Assembly (NCBI RefSeq): GCF_003854935.1
Contig: NZ_CP033969.1
Span: 992,001 to 1,056,000, forward strand
Origin: Cupriavidus pauculus
GTDB taxonomy: Bacteria > Pseudomonadota > Gammaproteobacteria > Burkholderiales > Burkholderiaceae
DNA length: 64,000 bases
Direction: 5' to 3'
Shown here: one piece after another, positions 18,256 through 26,328 of the stretch
How positions within the stretch are numbered: position 1 is the first letter of the stretch
Layout of the letters: the number at the start of each line of letters is the position of its first letter
Position numbers and translations under genes: made by a program
Notes under the pieces: generated by a model
Database searches by the model: none
What the model was told of the DNA's origin: nothing
What the model saw: the letters and a program-made list of their open reading frames with translations, nothing else

Positions 18256-19149
18256 ATGCAAGCCAAAGACCGTCTGCTCGCCCTCGCCATCATCGTGGTC
18301 TGGGGTGTCAATTTCGTCGTCATCAAGGTGGGGCTGGCCGGCGTGCCGCCGATGCTGCTGGGTACGCTGCGCTTTGCCCTGGTGGTGTTTCCCGCCATCT
18401 TCTTCATCCCGCGCCCGCGCATTCCGCTGCGCATGCTGGTGGCGTACGGGGCGTCGATCAGCCTGGGGCAGTTCGCCTTTCTGTTCTACGCGATGGCCGT
18501 GGGCATGCCGGCCGGGCTGGCGTCGCTGGTGCTGCAGTCGCAGGTGTTCTTCACGGTGGCCATTGCCGCGCTGTGGCTGGGCGAGCCGGTGCGCTGGCAC
18601 AACCTGGCCGGCATGGTGATCGCGGCCGGCGGGCTGGCGCTGATCGGCAGCGCGGCGGCCCATGGGCCGGGCGGCATGACGGTGGCGGGCTTCCTGCTCA
18701 CGCTGTGCGCGGCGCTGTGCTGGGCCACGGGCAATATCGTCAGCAAGAAGATCGGCCCGGTAGACCTGCTGGGGCTGGTGGTCTGGGGCGCGCTGGTCCC
18801 GATCGTGCCGTTCGCGCTGCTGTCGCTCTGGTTCGAGGGTCCGGCCCGCATCGCCCACGCGCTGACCGAGGTGTCGGGCCGGGGCGTGTTCGCTGTGTGC
18901 TACCTCGCATTCGCCGCCACGCTTTTCGGCTACACGATGTGGGGCCGGCTGCTCACGCGCTACGCGGCCAGCAAGGTGGCGCCGCTGACGCTGCTGGTGC
19001 CCGTGGTGGGGCTGGTATCGGCCCACCTGCTGCTGGGCGAGGACCTGGCGCCCGCGCAATGGGCCGGCGCCGTGGTCGTGATGGCCGGGCTGCTGGTCAA
19101 CGTGTTCGGCAACCGGCTGGGGGCGGGCAGGGCGCTGGCACGCCGATAG
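18256..19149 (+). CDS. EamA/DMT-family transporter
   Basis: The 297-residue protein has about ten hydrophobic segments in two EamA repeats: LALAIIVVWGVNFVVIKVGL at the N-terminus, FFTVAIAALWLGEPVRW ending the first repeat, and a second set from AALCWATGNIVSKKIG to LLLGEDLAPAQW. It probably exports metabolites such as amino acids; the substrate is unknown. The start is placed at MQAKDRLL, because the upstream GTG adds only unrelated residues. Its position between the flavocytochrome and sox genes may be chance or could indicate a sulfur metabolite. Confidence 0.8.
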   Translation: MQAKDRLLALAIIVVWGVNFVVIKVGLAGVPPMLLGTLRFALVVFPAIFFIPRPRIPLRMLVAYGASISLGQFAFLFYAMAVGMPAGLASLVLQSQVFFTVAIAALWLGEPVRWHNLAGMVIAAGGLALIGSAAAHGPGGMTVAGFLLTLCAALCWATGNIVSKKIGPVDLLGLVVWGALVPIVPFALLSLWFEGPARIAHALTEVSGRGVFAVCYLAFAATLFGYTMWGRLLTRYAASKVAPLTLLVPVVGLVSAHLLLGEDLAPAQWAGAVVVMAGLLVNVFGNRLGAGRALARR

Positions 19150-19438
19150 CGGCCACCGTGGAGCCGTGTTGGCCTGCCCCAAGGGTTAACCCGTAGCGGG
19201 GCGACATTTCCCATCGCTTTTGTGCATATGGTTATCACTGTCGCATCCGTTTGCGGACGTTGACTTCAGGCAAAATAGCGGACTGGCCGCAACCGCCCGG
19301 GAGCCCTTACCGATCACCGCAGAGGCACTCCTGAGAAGCCCGCCCCAACGGCGGCCAGCGCGCGCCGCGCCGCGGAAGCCATTCCGAGCGCGGCCATTTG
19401 CCGTCCCCACGGCTCTCATACAGTTTGGAGCACAACAC

Positions 19439-19768
19439 ATGAAGCAGTTTGTCATCGCCGCCGCGCTGCTGGCCGCCGCCGCGTCCGCGCATGCCGCCGT
19501 CGACGCCGCCAAGGCCCAGGCCATCGCCAACAAGAACGCCTGCATGGGCTGCCACCAGGCGGACAAGAAGCTGGTGGGCCCGTCGTACAAGGAGGTGGCC
19601 GCCAAGTACAAGGGTGACAAGGACGCCCTGGCCAAGCTGTCGGCCAAGGTGAAGAACGGCGGCTCGGGCGTCTGGGGCCCGGTGCCGATGCCGGCCAACG
19701 CCGCCGTCAGCGACGCCGACATCAAGACCGTGGTCGAGTGGGTGCTGGCCGGCGCACCGGCCAAGTAA
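19439..19768 (+). CDS. Cytochrome c551/c552-like periplasmic protein
   Basis: The 109-residue protein has a Sec signal (MKQFVIAAALLAAAASAHA), then ACMGCHQADKKLVGPSYKEV with haem motif CMGCH, and the axial Met in PVPMPANAAVSDADIKT. This is a class I cytochrome of the c551/c552 type, about 90 residues when mature. It lies upstream of soxYZ and probably accepts electrons from SoxAX or flavocytochrome c and delivers them to a terminal oxidase. GGAG lies about 9 bases before the ATG. Confidence 0.86.
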   Translation: MKQFVIAAALLAAAASAHAAVDAAKAQAIANKNACMGCHQADKKLVGPSYKEVAAKYKGDKDALAKLSAKVKNGGSGVWGPVPMPANAAVSDADIKTVVEWVLAGAPAK

Positions 19769-19904
19769 TCCGGATACCCCGCGCGGGCCGGCCGGCAATG
19801 CCGGCGGCCGGCGCGGGCGCCCATCCACACCACGACATGGGCCGGCGACGCACCGGCGCCGCAGGGGTCGACAGGAAACCGGGTAGTACGGGAAACACAG
19901 CAAG

Positions 19905-20360
19905 ATGAACGCAAAACGACGAGATGTACTGCGGATGACCGCCGTGCTGTCGCTGATGGCCGCCACCGGCCTGATCAGCGAGGCCCAGGCCGCGGAATGG
20001 AACAAGACCGCCTTCGATGGCAAGAGCGTGGCCGACGTAATCAAGGCCCTGGGCGGCAGCGGCACCGAAAAGAGCACGGCCATCGTGTTCAACGCGCCCG
20101 ACATCGCCGAGAACGGCGCCGTGGTGCCCGTGGCGGTGACCAGCAACCTGCCCGACACCGAGCAGATCGCCATCCTGGTGGAAAAGAACCCGAACACGCT
20201 GGCGGCGGACTTCACCATTCCCGCCGGCACCGAGCCGTTCGTGTCCACGCGCGTGAAGATGGGCCAGACGTCCGTGGTGCACGCGGCGGTCAAGGCCGGC
20301 GGCAAGTGGTACGTGGCATCGAAGGAAATCAAGGTCACGCTGGGCGGCTGCGGCGGCTGA
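19905..20360 (+). CDS. soxY: Thiosulfate oxidation carrier protein SoxY
   Basis: The 151-residue protein starts MNAKRRDVLRMTAVLSLMAA, a twin-arginine-type signal, and ends in VTLGGCGG. The C-terminal GGCGG peptide carries the Cys to which sulfur intermediates are attached. Together with SoxZ it forms the carrier SoxYZ, which swings between SoxAX, SoxB and (where present) SoxCD in the periplasm. soxZ follows after 56 bases. Confidence 0.93.
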   Translation: MNAKRRDVLRMTAVLSLMAATGLISEAQAAEWNKTAFDGKSVADVIKALGGSGTEKSTAIVFNAPDIAENGAVVPVAVTSNLPDTEQIAILVEKNPNTLAADFTIPAGTEPFVSTRVKMGQTSVVHAAVKAGGKWYVASKEIKVTLGGCGG

Positions 20361-20416
20361 TGCCGCGCACGCACCCCGAGACCGGATTTCCCCATACCTG
20401 CTGACAGGAGAAGCAC

Positions 20417-20728
20417 ATGGCAGACCCGATGCGCGTTCGCGCCACGGAAAACGGCGGCGTCGTCGACGTCAAGATTCTGATGAAGCACGACATGGAGACC
20501 GGCCAGCGCAAGGATGCGGCCGGCAAGACCATCCCGGCCTGGCATATCCAGACCGTGGTGGCGTCGTACAAGGGCAAGGAAGTGTTCCACGCCCAGTTTG
20601 GTCCGGCGGTGTCCAAGGACCCGTTCCTGAACTTCAAGTTCAAGGGCGGCGCCAAGGGCGACAAGGTCGCCGTGACCTGGGTCGACAACCGCGGCGACAA
20701 GCGGACCGACGAAGCGACCATCGCCTGA
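20417..20728 (+). CDS. soxZ: Thiosulfate oxidation carrier complex protein SoxZ
   Basis: The 103-residue beta-sandwich protein reads MADPMRVRATENGGVVDVKI and includes MKHDMETGQRKDAAG and a C-terminal VTWVDNRGDKRTDEATI. It matches SoxZ in length and sequence pattern. It has no signal peptide and is exported with SoxY. AGGAGAAG precedes the ATG. Confidence 0.92.
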   Translation: MADPMRVRATENGGVVDVKILMKHDMETGQRKDAAGKTIPAWHIQTVVASYKGKEVFHAQFGPAVSKDPFLNFKFKGGAKGDKVAVTWVDNRGDKRTDEATIA

Positions 20729-20757
20729 CGGCCTGAACCGGGCGAAGGAGAACCAGC

Positions 20758-21213
20758 ATGCGCCGAGCATTCATCCGCGCGACGGCGGCCCTGGCCGCCA
20801 TCGGGCTGTCCGCCAGGGCGGCGGCCCAGCAGGCCCCGGCGGCGGCGCCGGGCAAGGGCCGCGTCAAGGTGGTCTACCAGCTATCCGACGGCATCGACCA
20901 GGCCGTGCGCGCGATGGCCAACCTGCGCAACCACCTGAACGGCGCGCCCGACACCAAGATCGTGGTGGTGGCGTTCGGGTACGGCGTGGACTTTCTGGTG
21001 GAAGGCGCCAAGGACGCGCGCGGCAACACGTTCGAGGCCCCCGTGGCGGCGCTCAGTTCGTCGGGCGTGGAATTCCGCGCCTGCCGCAACACGCTGACCG
21101 CGCGCCGGATTTCCGAGCAGAGCCTGCTGATGGATGCCAAGGTCGTGCAGGCCGGCGTGGTGGAAATCGCCCGGCTGCAGTTCGACGAAGGCTACGCGTA
21201 TATCAAGCCGTGA
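20758..21213 (+). CDS. DsrE/F-like periplasmic sulfur protein
   Basis: The 151-residue protein has an Ala-rich signal peptide (cleavage near ARAAAQ), then a DsrE-like fold: VKVVYQLSDGIDQAVRAMAN, TKIVVVAFGYGVDFLVEGAKD and SSSGVEFRACRNTL with a single conserved Cys that could bind sulfur. Its exact job is unknown; in sox clusters such proteins are thought to carry sulfane sulfur. GGAGAA precedes the ATG. It lies between soxZ and soxA in what looks like one operon. Confidence 0.83.
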   Translation: MRRAFIRATAALAAIGLSARAAAQQAPAAAPGKGRVKVVYQLSDGIDQAVRAMANLRNHLNGAPDTKIVVVAFGYGVDFLVEGAKDARGNTFEAPVAALSSSGVEFRACRNTLTARRISEQSLLMDAKVVQAGVVEIARLQFDEGYAYIKP

Positions 21214-21329
21214 CGGGCCGGGCCGGCCGGCCCAGCCCTGACAAGCCGTCCGGCAACGAGCCGCCGGACCCGCACAAGAAGGCCGTCCGCCCGCCGACCA
21301 TGCGGCGCGATGGCGAGGAGAATCCCCCA

Positions 21330-22181
21330 ATGGTTACCGTGCGCAACATCCGCCTGCGCCGCGCCGTGGCCCCCGCGCTGGTGGCGCTGGGCGCGCTGGC
21401 CGCCGCCGCGGCGGCAACGCTGGCCGGCCCCGCGCTGGCCCAGGACAAGACCGCCGAGGAAATCGCCAAGTATCGGCAGATGCTGGCCGAGGGCAATCCC
21501 GCCGAGCTGTGGGAAGCCGCCGGCGAGGAACTGTGGAAGAAGCCGGCCGGGCCGAAGAACGCGTCGCTGGAACAGTGCGACCTGGGCAAGGGCCCGGGCG
21601 TGACCAAGGGCGCCTACGCCGAGCTGCCGCGCTACTTCAAGGACGCGAACAAGGTGATGGACCTGGAGCAGCGGCTGGCCTGGTGCCGCGTGACGCTGCA
21701 GGGCCTGACGCAGGAAGAGGCGACGAAGAACCCGTTCTCGTCGCAGGGCAAGCCGTCGGACATCGAGCGGCTGGCCGCCTTCCTGACCGGCGAATCGCGC
21801 GGCGTGAAGATGAATGTCCAGTTGCGGCATCCCGAGGAAAAGCGGGTCTACGCGCTGGGCCAGAAGATGTTCTTCTACCGGGGCGGCGCCTACGACTTCG
21901 CGTGCGCCACGTGCCACGCCGCGGACGGCCAGCGCATCCGCCTGCAGGACCTGCCGAACCTGATGACCGACAAGGGCGCCCAGGCCGCGTACACGACGTG
22001 GCCGGCGTACCGCGTGTCGCAGGGCGAGGTCCGCACGATGCAGCACCGCCTGTACGACTGCCTGCGCCAGCAGCGCTTTCCCGAGCCGGCCTACGGCTCC
22101 GACGTGATCACCGCCCTGTCGATGTTCCTGGCCCGGAACGCGAACGGCGGCACGTACGACGGCCCGAACATGAAGCGCTGA
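21330..22181 (+). CDS. soxA: SoxAX cytochrome complex subunit A
   Basis: The 283-residue protein has a signal peptide (cleavage near ALAQD), the N-terminal remnant haem domain with two Cys (LEQCDLGKG and LAWCRVTL) that forms a disulfide rather than binding haem, then one haem motif, FACATCHAADG, and LYDCLRQQRFPEP, where the Cys becomes the persulfide haem ligand. It couples thiosulfate to SoxY with SoxX. The start was set at the ATG preceded by GAGGAG; the longer frame is read-through. SoxX follows after 12 bases. Confidence 0.92.
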   Translation: MVTVRNIRLRRAVAPALVALGALAAAAAATLAGPALAQDKTAEEIAKYRQMLAEGNPAELWEAAGEELWKKPAGPKNASLEQCDLGKGPGVTKGAYAELPRYFKDANKVMDLEQRLAWCRVTLQGLTQEEATKNPFSSQGKPSDIERLAAFLTGESRGVKMNVQLRHPEEKRVYALGQKMFFYRGGAYDFACATCHAADGQRIRLQDLPNLMTDKGAQAAYTTWPAYRVSQGEVRTMQHRLYDCLRQQRFPEPAYGSDVITALSMFLARNANGGTYDGPNMKR

Positions 22182-22193
22182 CCAGGGGACATC

Positions 22194-22871
22194 ATGAAGA
22201 CATTGCATACGATGGCGCTGGCAGCGGCGACGACGCTGGCGCTGCTGGCCGCGCCGGCAGCCCAGGCCCAGGCCCAGGCCCAGGCTCCCGCCAAGGGCGC
22301 CCGGGGCGAGAAGCCGGTCAAGGTGACCGACGCCGACCTGCGGCAGTTGATCGAATCGTCGTTCCAGTCGAAGGGCCCGGCCACGGTCGAGGGCGTCATC
22401 AACCAGGACGCCACGCAGAAGGCGTGCAGCCAGTACCCGGACCGCCTGCACGTGCCGGCCGCCGTGGCCCGCAAGGTCGAGGCCGCCGAGCTGAAGCAGG
22501 TGAAGTACCCGGCGGACAACAACTTCCTGGGCGACTGGAAGGAGGGCGAGAAGATCGCCCAGAACGGCCGGGGGATGCAGTTTTCCGACCAGGTCGGCGG
22601 CACCAACGGCGCCAACTGCTACGCCTGCCACCAGTTGACCAAGGCCGAGATCTCGTTTGGCAACATCGGCCCGTCGCTGTACCAGTACGGCAAGCTGCGC
22701 GGCAATTCGCCGGACGTGGTCAAGTACACGTGGGGCAAGATCTGGGATTCGAACGCCTACAGCGCGTGCTCGAACATGCCGCGCTTTGGCCACAAGGGCA
22801 TCCTGACCGAGCAGCAGATTCGCGACGTGATGGCGCTGCTGCTGGACCCGGCCTCGCCGGTCAACCAGTAG
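22194..22871 (+). CDS. soxX: SoxAX cytochrome complex subunit X
   Basis: The 225-residue protein has a signal peptide ending near AAQAQA, with a run of six Gln/Ala alternations encoded by a repeated GGCCCA block. One haem motif follows, NCYACHQL, and the axial Met in SNMPRFGHKGILTEQQI. SoxX of other sulfur oxidisers is shorter (about 110-150 mature residues); the extension between the signal and the haem domain is seen in related beta-proteobacteria. It pairs with SoxA in the periplasm. Confidence 0.9.
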   Translation: MKTLHTMALAAATTLALLAAPAAQAQAQAQAPAKGARGEKPVKVTDADLRQLIESSFQSKGPATVEGVINQDATQKACSQYPDRLHVPAAVARKVEAAELKQVKYPADNNFLGDWKEGEKIAQNGRGMQFSDQVGGTNGANCYACHQLTKAEISFGNIGPSLYQYGKLRGNSPDVVKYTWGKIWDSNAYSACSNMPRFGHKGILTEQQIRDVMALLLDPASPVNQ

Positions 22872-23017
22872 GGCGTACCTGAAGCAGCGCGGCTGCACGT
22901 TCCCGGCCGCCATGGGCTCCGACGGCCAGCGGCGCGCGTTCGGCCCCCGCAAGGGTTTGCCGGCGTTGCGCGTGGCGGACGCCCGTAGCCGCGCCACCCA
23001 TCGAGACGGATAACAGC

Positions 23018-24775
23018 ATGAACCGACGCGAGTTCCTGCAGGCGCTGGCGGTGGCCGGCGCCGGAGGCATGGCTTTTCCGGGCGGCGACGCCCAGGCGGC
23101 GCAGGCGGCCGCGCGGCTCTACGACGTGCCGCGCTTCGGCAACGTCCACCTGCTGCACTTCACCGACTGCCACGCGCAGCTCAACCCGGTGCACTTCCGC
23201 GAACCCAGCGTGAACCTGGGCGTTGGCGAATGGGCCGGCAAGCCGCCGCACCTGGTGGGCCAGGCGTTCCTGCGCCAGTACGGCATCGCGCCGGGCAGCG
23301 CGGCGGCCCACGCCTTCACGTCGATCGACTTTGCCGAGGCCGCGCGGCGCTACGGCAGGATGGGCGGGTTCGCGCACCTGTCCACGCTGGTCCAGCGCGT
23401 GAAGGCCGGCCGGCCCGGCGCGCTGCTGCTGGATGGCGGCGACACGTGGCAGGGATCGGCGACGGCGCTGTGGACGCAGGGGCAGGACATGGTGGACGCG
23501 GCGCTGCTGCTGGGCGTCGACGTGATGACGCCGCACTGGGAAATGACGCTCGGCGCCGACCGCGTGAAGCAGATCGTCGACAACGATTTCAAGGGCAAGG
23601 TGTCGTTCCTGGCGCAGAACGTGCGGACCAACGACTTCGGCGACCCGGTGTTCGACCCGTACGTGATCCGCGAGATGAACGGCGTGCCCGTGGCCATCAT
23701 CGGCCAGGCATTCCCGTACACGCCGATTGCCAACCCGCGCTACCTGGTGCCGGACTGGACGTTCGGCATCCAGGAGGAAAACCTCCAGCAGGTGATTGAC
23801 GAGGCACGCGGCAAGGGCGCGAAGGTGGTGGTGCTGCTGTCGCACAACGGCATGGACGTGGACCTGAAGCTGGCGTCGCGCGTGCGCGGGCTGGACGCCA
23901 TCCTGGGCGGCCACACCCACGACGGCGTGCCGGCCCCGGTGCCGGTCCGCAACGCCGGCGGCGTGACGCTGGTGACCAACGCCGGCTCCAACGGCAAGTT
24001 CCTGGGCGTGCTGGACTTCGACGTCCGCCAGGGCAAGGTGGCCGATTTCCGATACCGGCTGCTGCCGGTGTTCGCCAACTACCTGCCGGCCGATCCCAAA
24101 ATGACCGCGCTGATCCACAAGGTGCGCGCCCCGTACGAGACGCGCCTGAACGAGGTGCTGGCCGTCAACCAGGGCCTGCTGTACCGCCGCGGCAACTTCA
24201 ACGGCACCTTCGACCAGTTGATCCTGGACGGCCTGATGGCGGTGCAGGACGCCCAGATCGCATTCTCGCCAGGTTTCCGCTGGGGCACGACGCTGCTGCC
24301 GGGCCAGCCCATCACGATGGAAGCGCTGATGGACCAGACAGCCATCACCTACCCGTACACCACGGTCACGCCCATGACCGGCGCCACGATCAAGACCATC
24401 CTCGAAGATGTGGCCGACAACCTGTTCAACCCCGATCCGTACTACCAGCAGGGCGGCGACATGGTGCGCGTGGGCGGCCTGCAGTACACGATCGACCCGC
24501 TCCAGCCCATCGGCCAGCGCATCACCGACATGCGCCTGGCCGGCCAGCCAATCGACGCCAGCCGGACCTACAAGGTAGCCGGCTGGGCCCCGGTATCGGA
24601 AGACGCCCGCCAGACCGGCGGCCCGCCAATCTGGGACGTCATGGCCCAGTGGCTGCGCGCCAGCAAGGAAGTCAGCGCCCACCCCCTGAACCTGCCCAAG
24701 GTCCGCGGCATGGACGGCAACGCAGGCATGGCCCCCGCCGGGAAACCGGGCAAACTGTTGCCCCGAAGCGATTGA
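23018..24775 (+). CDS. soxB: Thiosulfohydrolase SoxB
   Basis: The 585-residue protein belongs to the 5'-nucleotidase/dimanganese family. It starts MNRREFLQALAVAGAGG with a twin-arginine motif, followed by LLHFTDCHAQLNPV (metal Asp and His), LLLDGGDTWQGSATAL, SHNGMDVDLKL, LGGHTHDGVPAPV and a C-terminal nucleotidase-like domain. It removes the terminal sulfone of SoxYZ-S-sulfonate as sulfate. It follows soxX after a 146-base gap and ends just before tRNA-Ala, closing the sox cluster. No soxCD gene is found in the window. Confidence 0.92.
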   Translation: MNRREFLQALAVAGAGGMAFPGGDAQAAQAAARLYDVPRFGNVHLLHFTDCHAQLNPVHFREPSVNLGVGEWAGKPPHLVGQAFLRQYGIAPGSAAAHAFTSIDFAEAARRYGRMGGFAHLSTLVQRVKAGRPGALLLDGGDTWQGSATALWTQGQDMVDAALLLGVDVMTPHWEMTLGADRVKQIVDNDFKGKVSFLAQNVRTNDFGDPVFDPYVIREMNGVPVAIIGQAFPYTPIANPRYLVPDWTFGIQEENLQQVIDEARGKGAKVVVLLSHNGMDVDLKLASRVRGLDAILGGHTHDGVPAPVPVRNAGGVTLVTNAGSNGKFLGVLDFDVRQGKVADFRYRLLPVFANYLPADPKMTALIHKVRAPYETRLNEVLAVNQGLLYRRGNFNGTFDQLILDGLMAVQDAQIAFSPGFRWGTTLLPGQPITMEALMDQTAITYPYTTVTPMTGATIKTILEDVADNLFNPDPYYQQGGDMVRVGGLQYTIDPLQPIGQRITDMRLAGQPIDASRTYKVAGWAPVSEDARQTGGPPIWDVMAQWLRASKEVSAHPLNLPKVRGMDGNAGMAPAGKPGKLLPRSD

Positions 24776-24811
24776 AAGGCCGCTCGGGATTGGGCTACAA
24801 TCCTCCGCTAC

Positions 24812-24887
24812 GGGCCGATAGCTCAGCTGGGAGAGCGCTGCGTTCGCAATGCAGAGGTCGGGAGTTCGATCCTCCTTCGGTCCACCA
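24812..24887 (+). tRNA. tRNA-Ala (anticodon CGC)
   Basis: The 76 bases fold into a standard cloverleaf: 7-bp acceptor (GGGCCGA with TCGGTCC), D arm GCTC..GAGC, anticodon stem CTGCG/TGCAG with loop TTCGCAA (anticodon CGC, reading GCG), T arm GGGAG/CTCCT-type with TTCGATC, and an encoded CCA end (24885-24887). A long hairpin and an accessory segment follow, which is a classical position for integration. Confidence 0.95.
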
Positions 24888-24899
24888 GGAATTCCTTGT

Positions 24900-24939
24900 A
24901 AAACAACGCACTACGTCTGGCGATGTAGTGCGTTGTTTT
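24900..24939. terminator. Long perfect hairpin after tRNA-Ala
   Basis: A 15-base arm at 24900-24914 pairs without mismatch with 24925-24939 around a 10-base loop; the arms end in AAAA and TTTT. It lies 13 bases after the CCA end, fitting a rho-independent terminator for the tRNA in either direction, although a 15-bp stem is longer than most. Confidence 0.7.
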
Positions 24940-25214
24940 GCTTTGGAATGCAGTTTCTGCACGATGCGTGTGGCAAATTTGTGGCAACGGACCTCATGAA
25001 CTGGCGCAATGCCACCATAAGTCCGTCGCAAGCGTCCGTAGCGACGCTACGCGCAATCCGCGATCCCTTCCGCCCATCTGCCGGCTTCCCGGCCCCAAAG
25101 CCTGTAGCGGTAATCCCCCAGTAACTCCTCTTTTTAAGCGTTCCCCGATTGTTCCGTCGCCGCCCCTCCTGTCGTATCGAGGGCGCGCGCTGTCGCGCCT
25201 TGAGGGAGCGGGAT
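24940..25214. other. Non-coding stretch at the edge of the accessory segment
   Basis: No gene is supported here. Base composition is visibly less GC-rich than the flanks. The stretch probably holds the promoter of the PAAR gene; a T-rich run (CTCTTTTTAAGCG) lies near 25128-25140. I see no integrase remnant that can be named and no second copy of the tRNA 3' end. Confidence 0.35.
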
Positions 25215-25283
25215 ATGAACAAAAAGAGGGTCGCCGTTTTTACGTTGCTCGGCTGGAACGGACTGGGGGCTTGCCATGCGTAA
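25215..25283 (+). CDS. Possible 22-codon leader ORF overlapping the PAAR gene
   Basis: ATG at 25215 is preceded by GGGAGCGGG and opens a 22-residue frame (MNKKRVAVFTLLGWNGLGAC, then HA) that stops at 25283, overlapping the PAAR start by 8 bases. The peptide looks like a lipoprotein signal sequence ending in a lipobox-like LGAC. It may be a translational-coupling leader or the 5' stump of a lost lipoprotein gene. Expression is unproven. Confidence 0.3.
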   Translation: MNKKRVAVFTLLGWNGLGACHA

Positions 25284-26328
25284 GGCAGTGGTTCGGGATG
25301 GCGATGCAACCACGACCGGGGGGCAGGTCATTGCGTGCACGTCGACAATGCGTGACAGCGGCAAGAGAGTCGCCCTGGCAGGGGACAAGGCCACGTGCGG
25401 ACGGTGTAAAGGGGCATATCCGATTGCCGGCGCGGGGCACGGCATATCGGAACAAGGTCGTCCGGCGGTCGTGGATGGAGAGGCGGTACTGTGCCCATGC
25501 GGCAAGAACCGCGTCATCGCCGGTGCGGATGCCAGAATCTTTTGCCACGCGGGAGACGGGAGCCGCTCGCATGCGTCGCCCCTTTCGCACGCGAGCTTGA
25601 AGACGGCAGGACAGGAGGCCGCCTATCCGGCCAGACAGGCAGAGGCAGAGGCAGAGGCAGAAGCGGGCGCGCGGACGTTACAGCCAACGGGCCTGCCCGT
25701 TAAGTCGTATCTGCTTCGCCCGAGAGGAACGTTGTATTGGGGTGGAGCAGGGTTGGACGGCGACTATCTTCCAATTACTGCGAAAGCTTTTCAGCAGGCA
25801 GGCATCGCGGCGATCAACGTAGGCCTTACGAACACGGCGACGAAAACCGTCCTGGGAGGTGGCGGGATGTTTGTCGATGCATTGCGCGCTGGCCTGACAA
25901 TACGGTACCAGGACGATGGTGAGTGGGTCATTACGTCAGGCATGGACAGCGAGGCACGGCAGTTCAATCTGATTGGCTACAGTTACGGTTCCCTCCTGGC
26001 GGCGCAGACGGCCAACTACTACGCCAACCAAGGCCATACCGTGGATCACCTGGTGCTGATCGGCAGTCCCATCGACGCCGTGTTTCTCGGAAACCTTCGA
26101 GCCAACAAGGCCATACGCAAGGTTGTGGTGATTGATCTCCAGGAGCAGGGGGACCCTCTCTACGCTGGCATATCGCAATGGGAGGTTGTTGCAGCGGCGC
26201 CGATCCTTGCTGCTCAAATGTCGGCCGGCAAGGGACATGGCCATTTCTATTACGCGCATGTCACGGCGGAGCTCCCGGAACGGCTGGACAGACTGGCGCG
26301 GCGAATTGCTGCCGAGGGGGTCAGATGA
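25276..26328 (+). CDS. PAAR-domain protein fused to an alpha/beta-hydrolase (probable T6SS lipase effector)
   Basis: The 350-residue protein has a PAAR domain at residues 1-95 (VVRDGDATTTGGQVIACTST, CGRCKGAYPI, CPCGKNRVIAGADARIFC), the spike tip of type VI secretion systems. An Ala/Glu linker encoded by a hexanucleotide repeat follows (about 121-130). From about residue 142 it has a hydrolase domain with the nucleophile elbow GYSYG (Ser236), and acid and His candidates near Asp288/Asp293 and His323/His328. This arrangement fits a specialised PAAR effector with phospholipase-like activity. No T6SS structural genes are present. The next gene overlaps by four bases and may encode immunity. Toxicity is inference. 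Confidence 0.8.
   Translation: MRKAVVRDGDATTTGGQVIACTSTMRDSGKRVALAGDKATCGRCKGAYPIAGAGHGISEQGRPAVVDGEAVLCPCGKNRVIAGADARIFCHAGDGSRSHASPLSHASLKTAGQEAAYPARQAEAEAEAEAGARTLQPTGLPVKSYLLRPRGTLYWGGAGLDGDYLPITAKAFQQAGIAAINVGLTNTATKTVLGGGGMFVDALRAGLTIRYQDDGEWVITSGMDSEARQFNLIGYSYGSLLAAQTANYYANQGHTVDHLVLIGSPIDAVFLGNLRANKAIRKVVVIDLQEQGDPLYAGISQWEVVAAAPILAAQMSAGKGHGHFYYAHVTAELPERLDRLARRIAAEGVR
25638..25661 (+). repeat. Hexanucleotide tandem repeat in the PAAR linker
   Basis: GGCAGA is repeated four times and encodes alternating Glu and Ala between the PAAR and hydrolase domains. The unit is a multiple of three, so changes in copy number would lengthen the linker without shifting the frame. Confidence 0.8.

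Noticed and set aside
18256-19149. EamA permease as a TauE/SafE-type sulfur exporter
   Set aside because: Its repeats are clearly of the EamA/DMT family, not TauE/SafE, so a sulfur role rests only on location.
22258-22290. Short GGCCCA tandem repeat in soxX considered as a CRISPR-like or phase-variation repeat
   Set aside because: It is a six-base in-frame repeat inside the signal peptide region, with no spacers; it only encodes alternating Gln and Ala.
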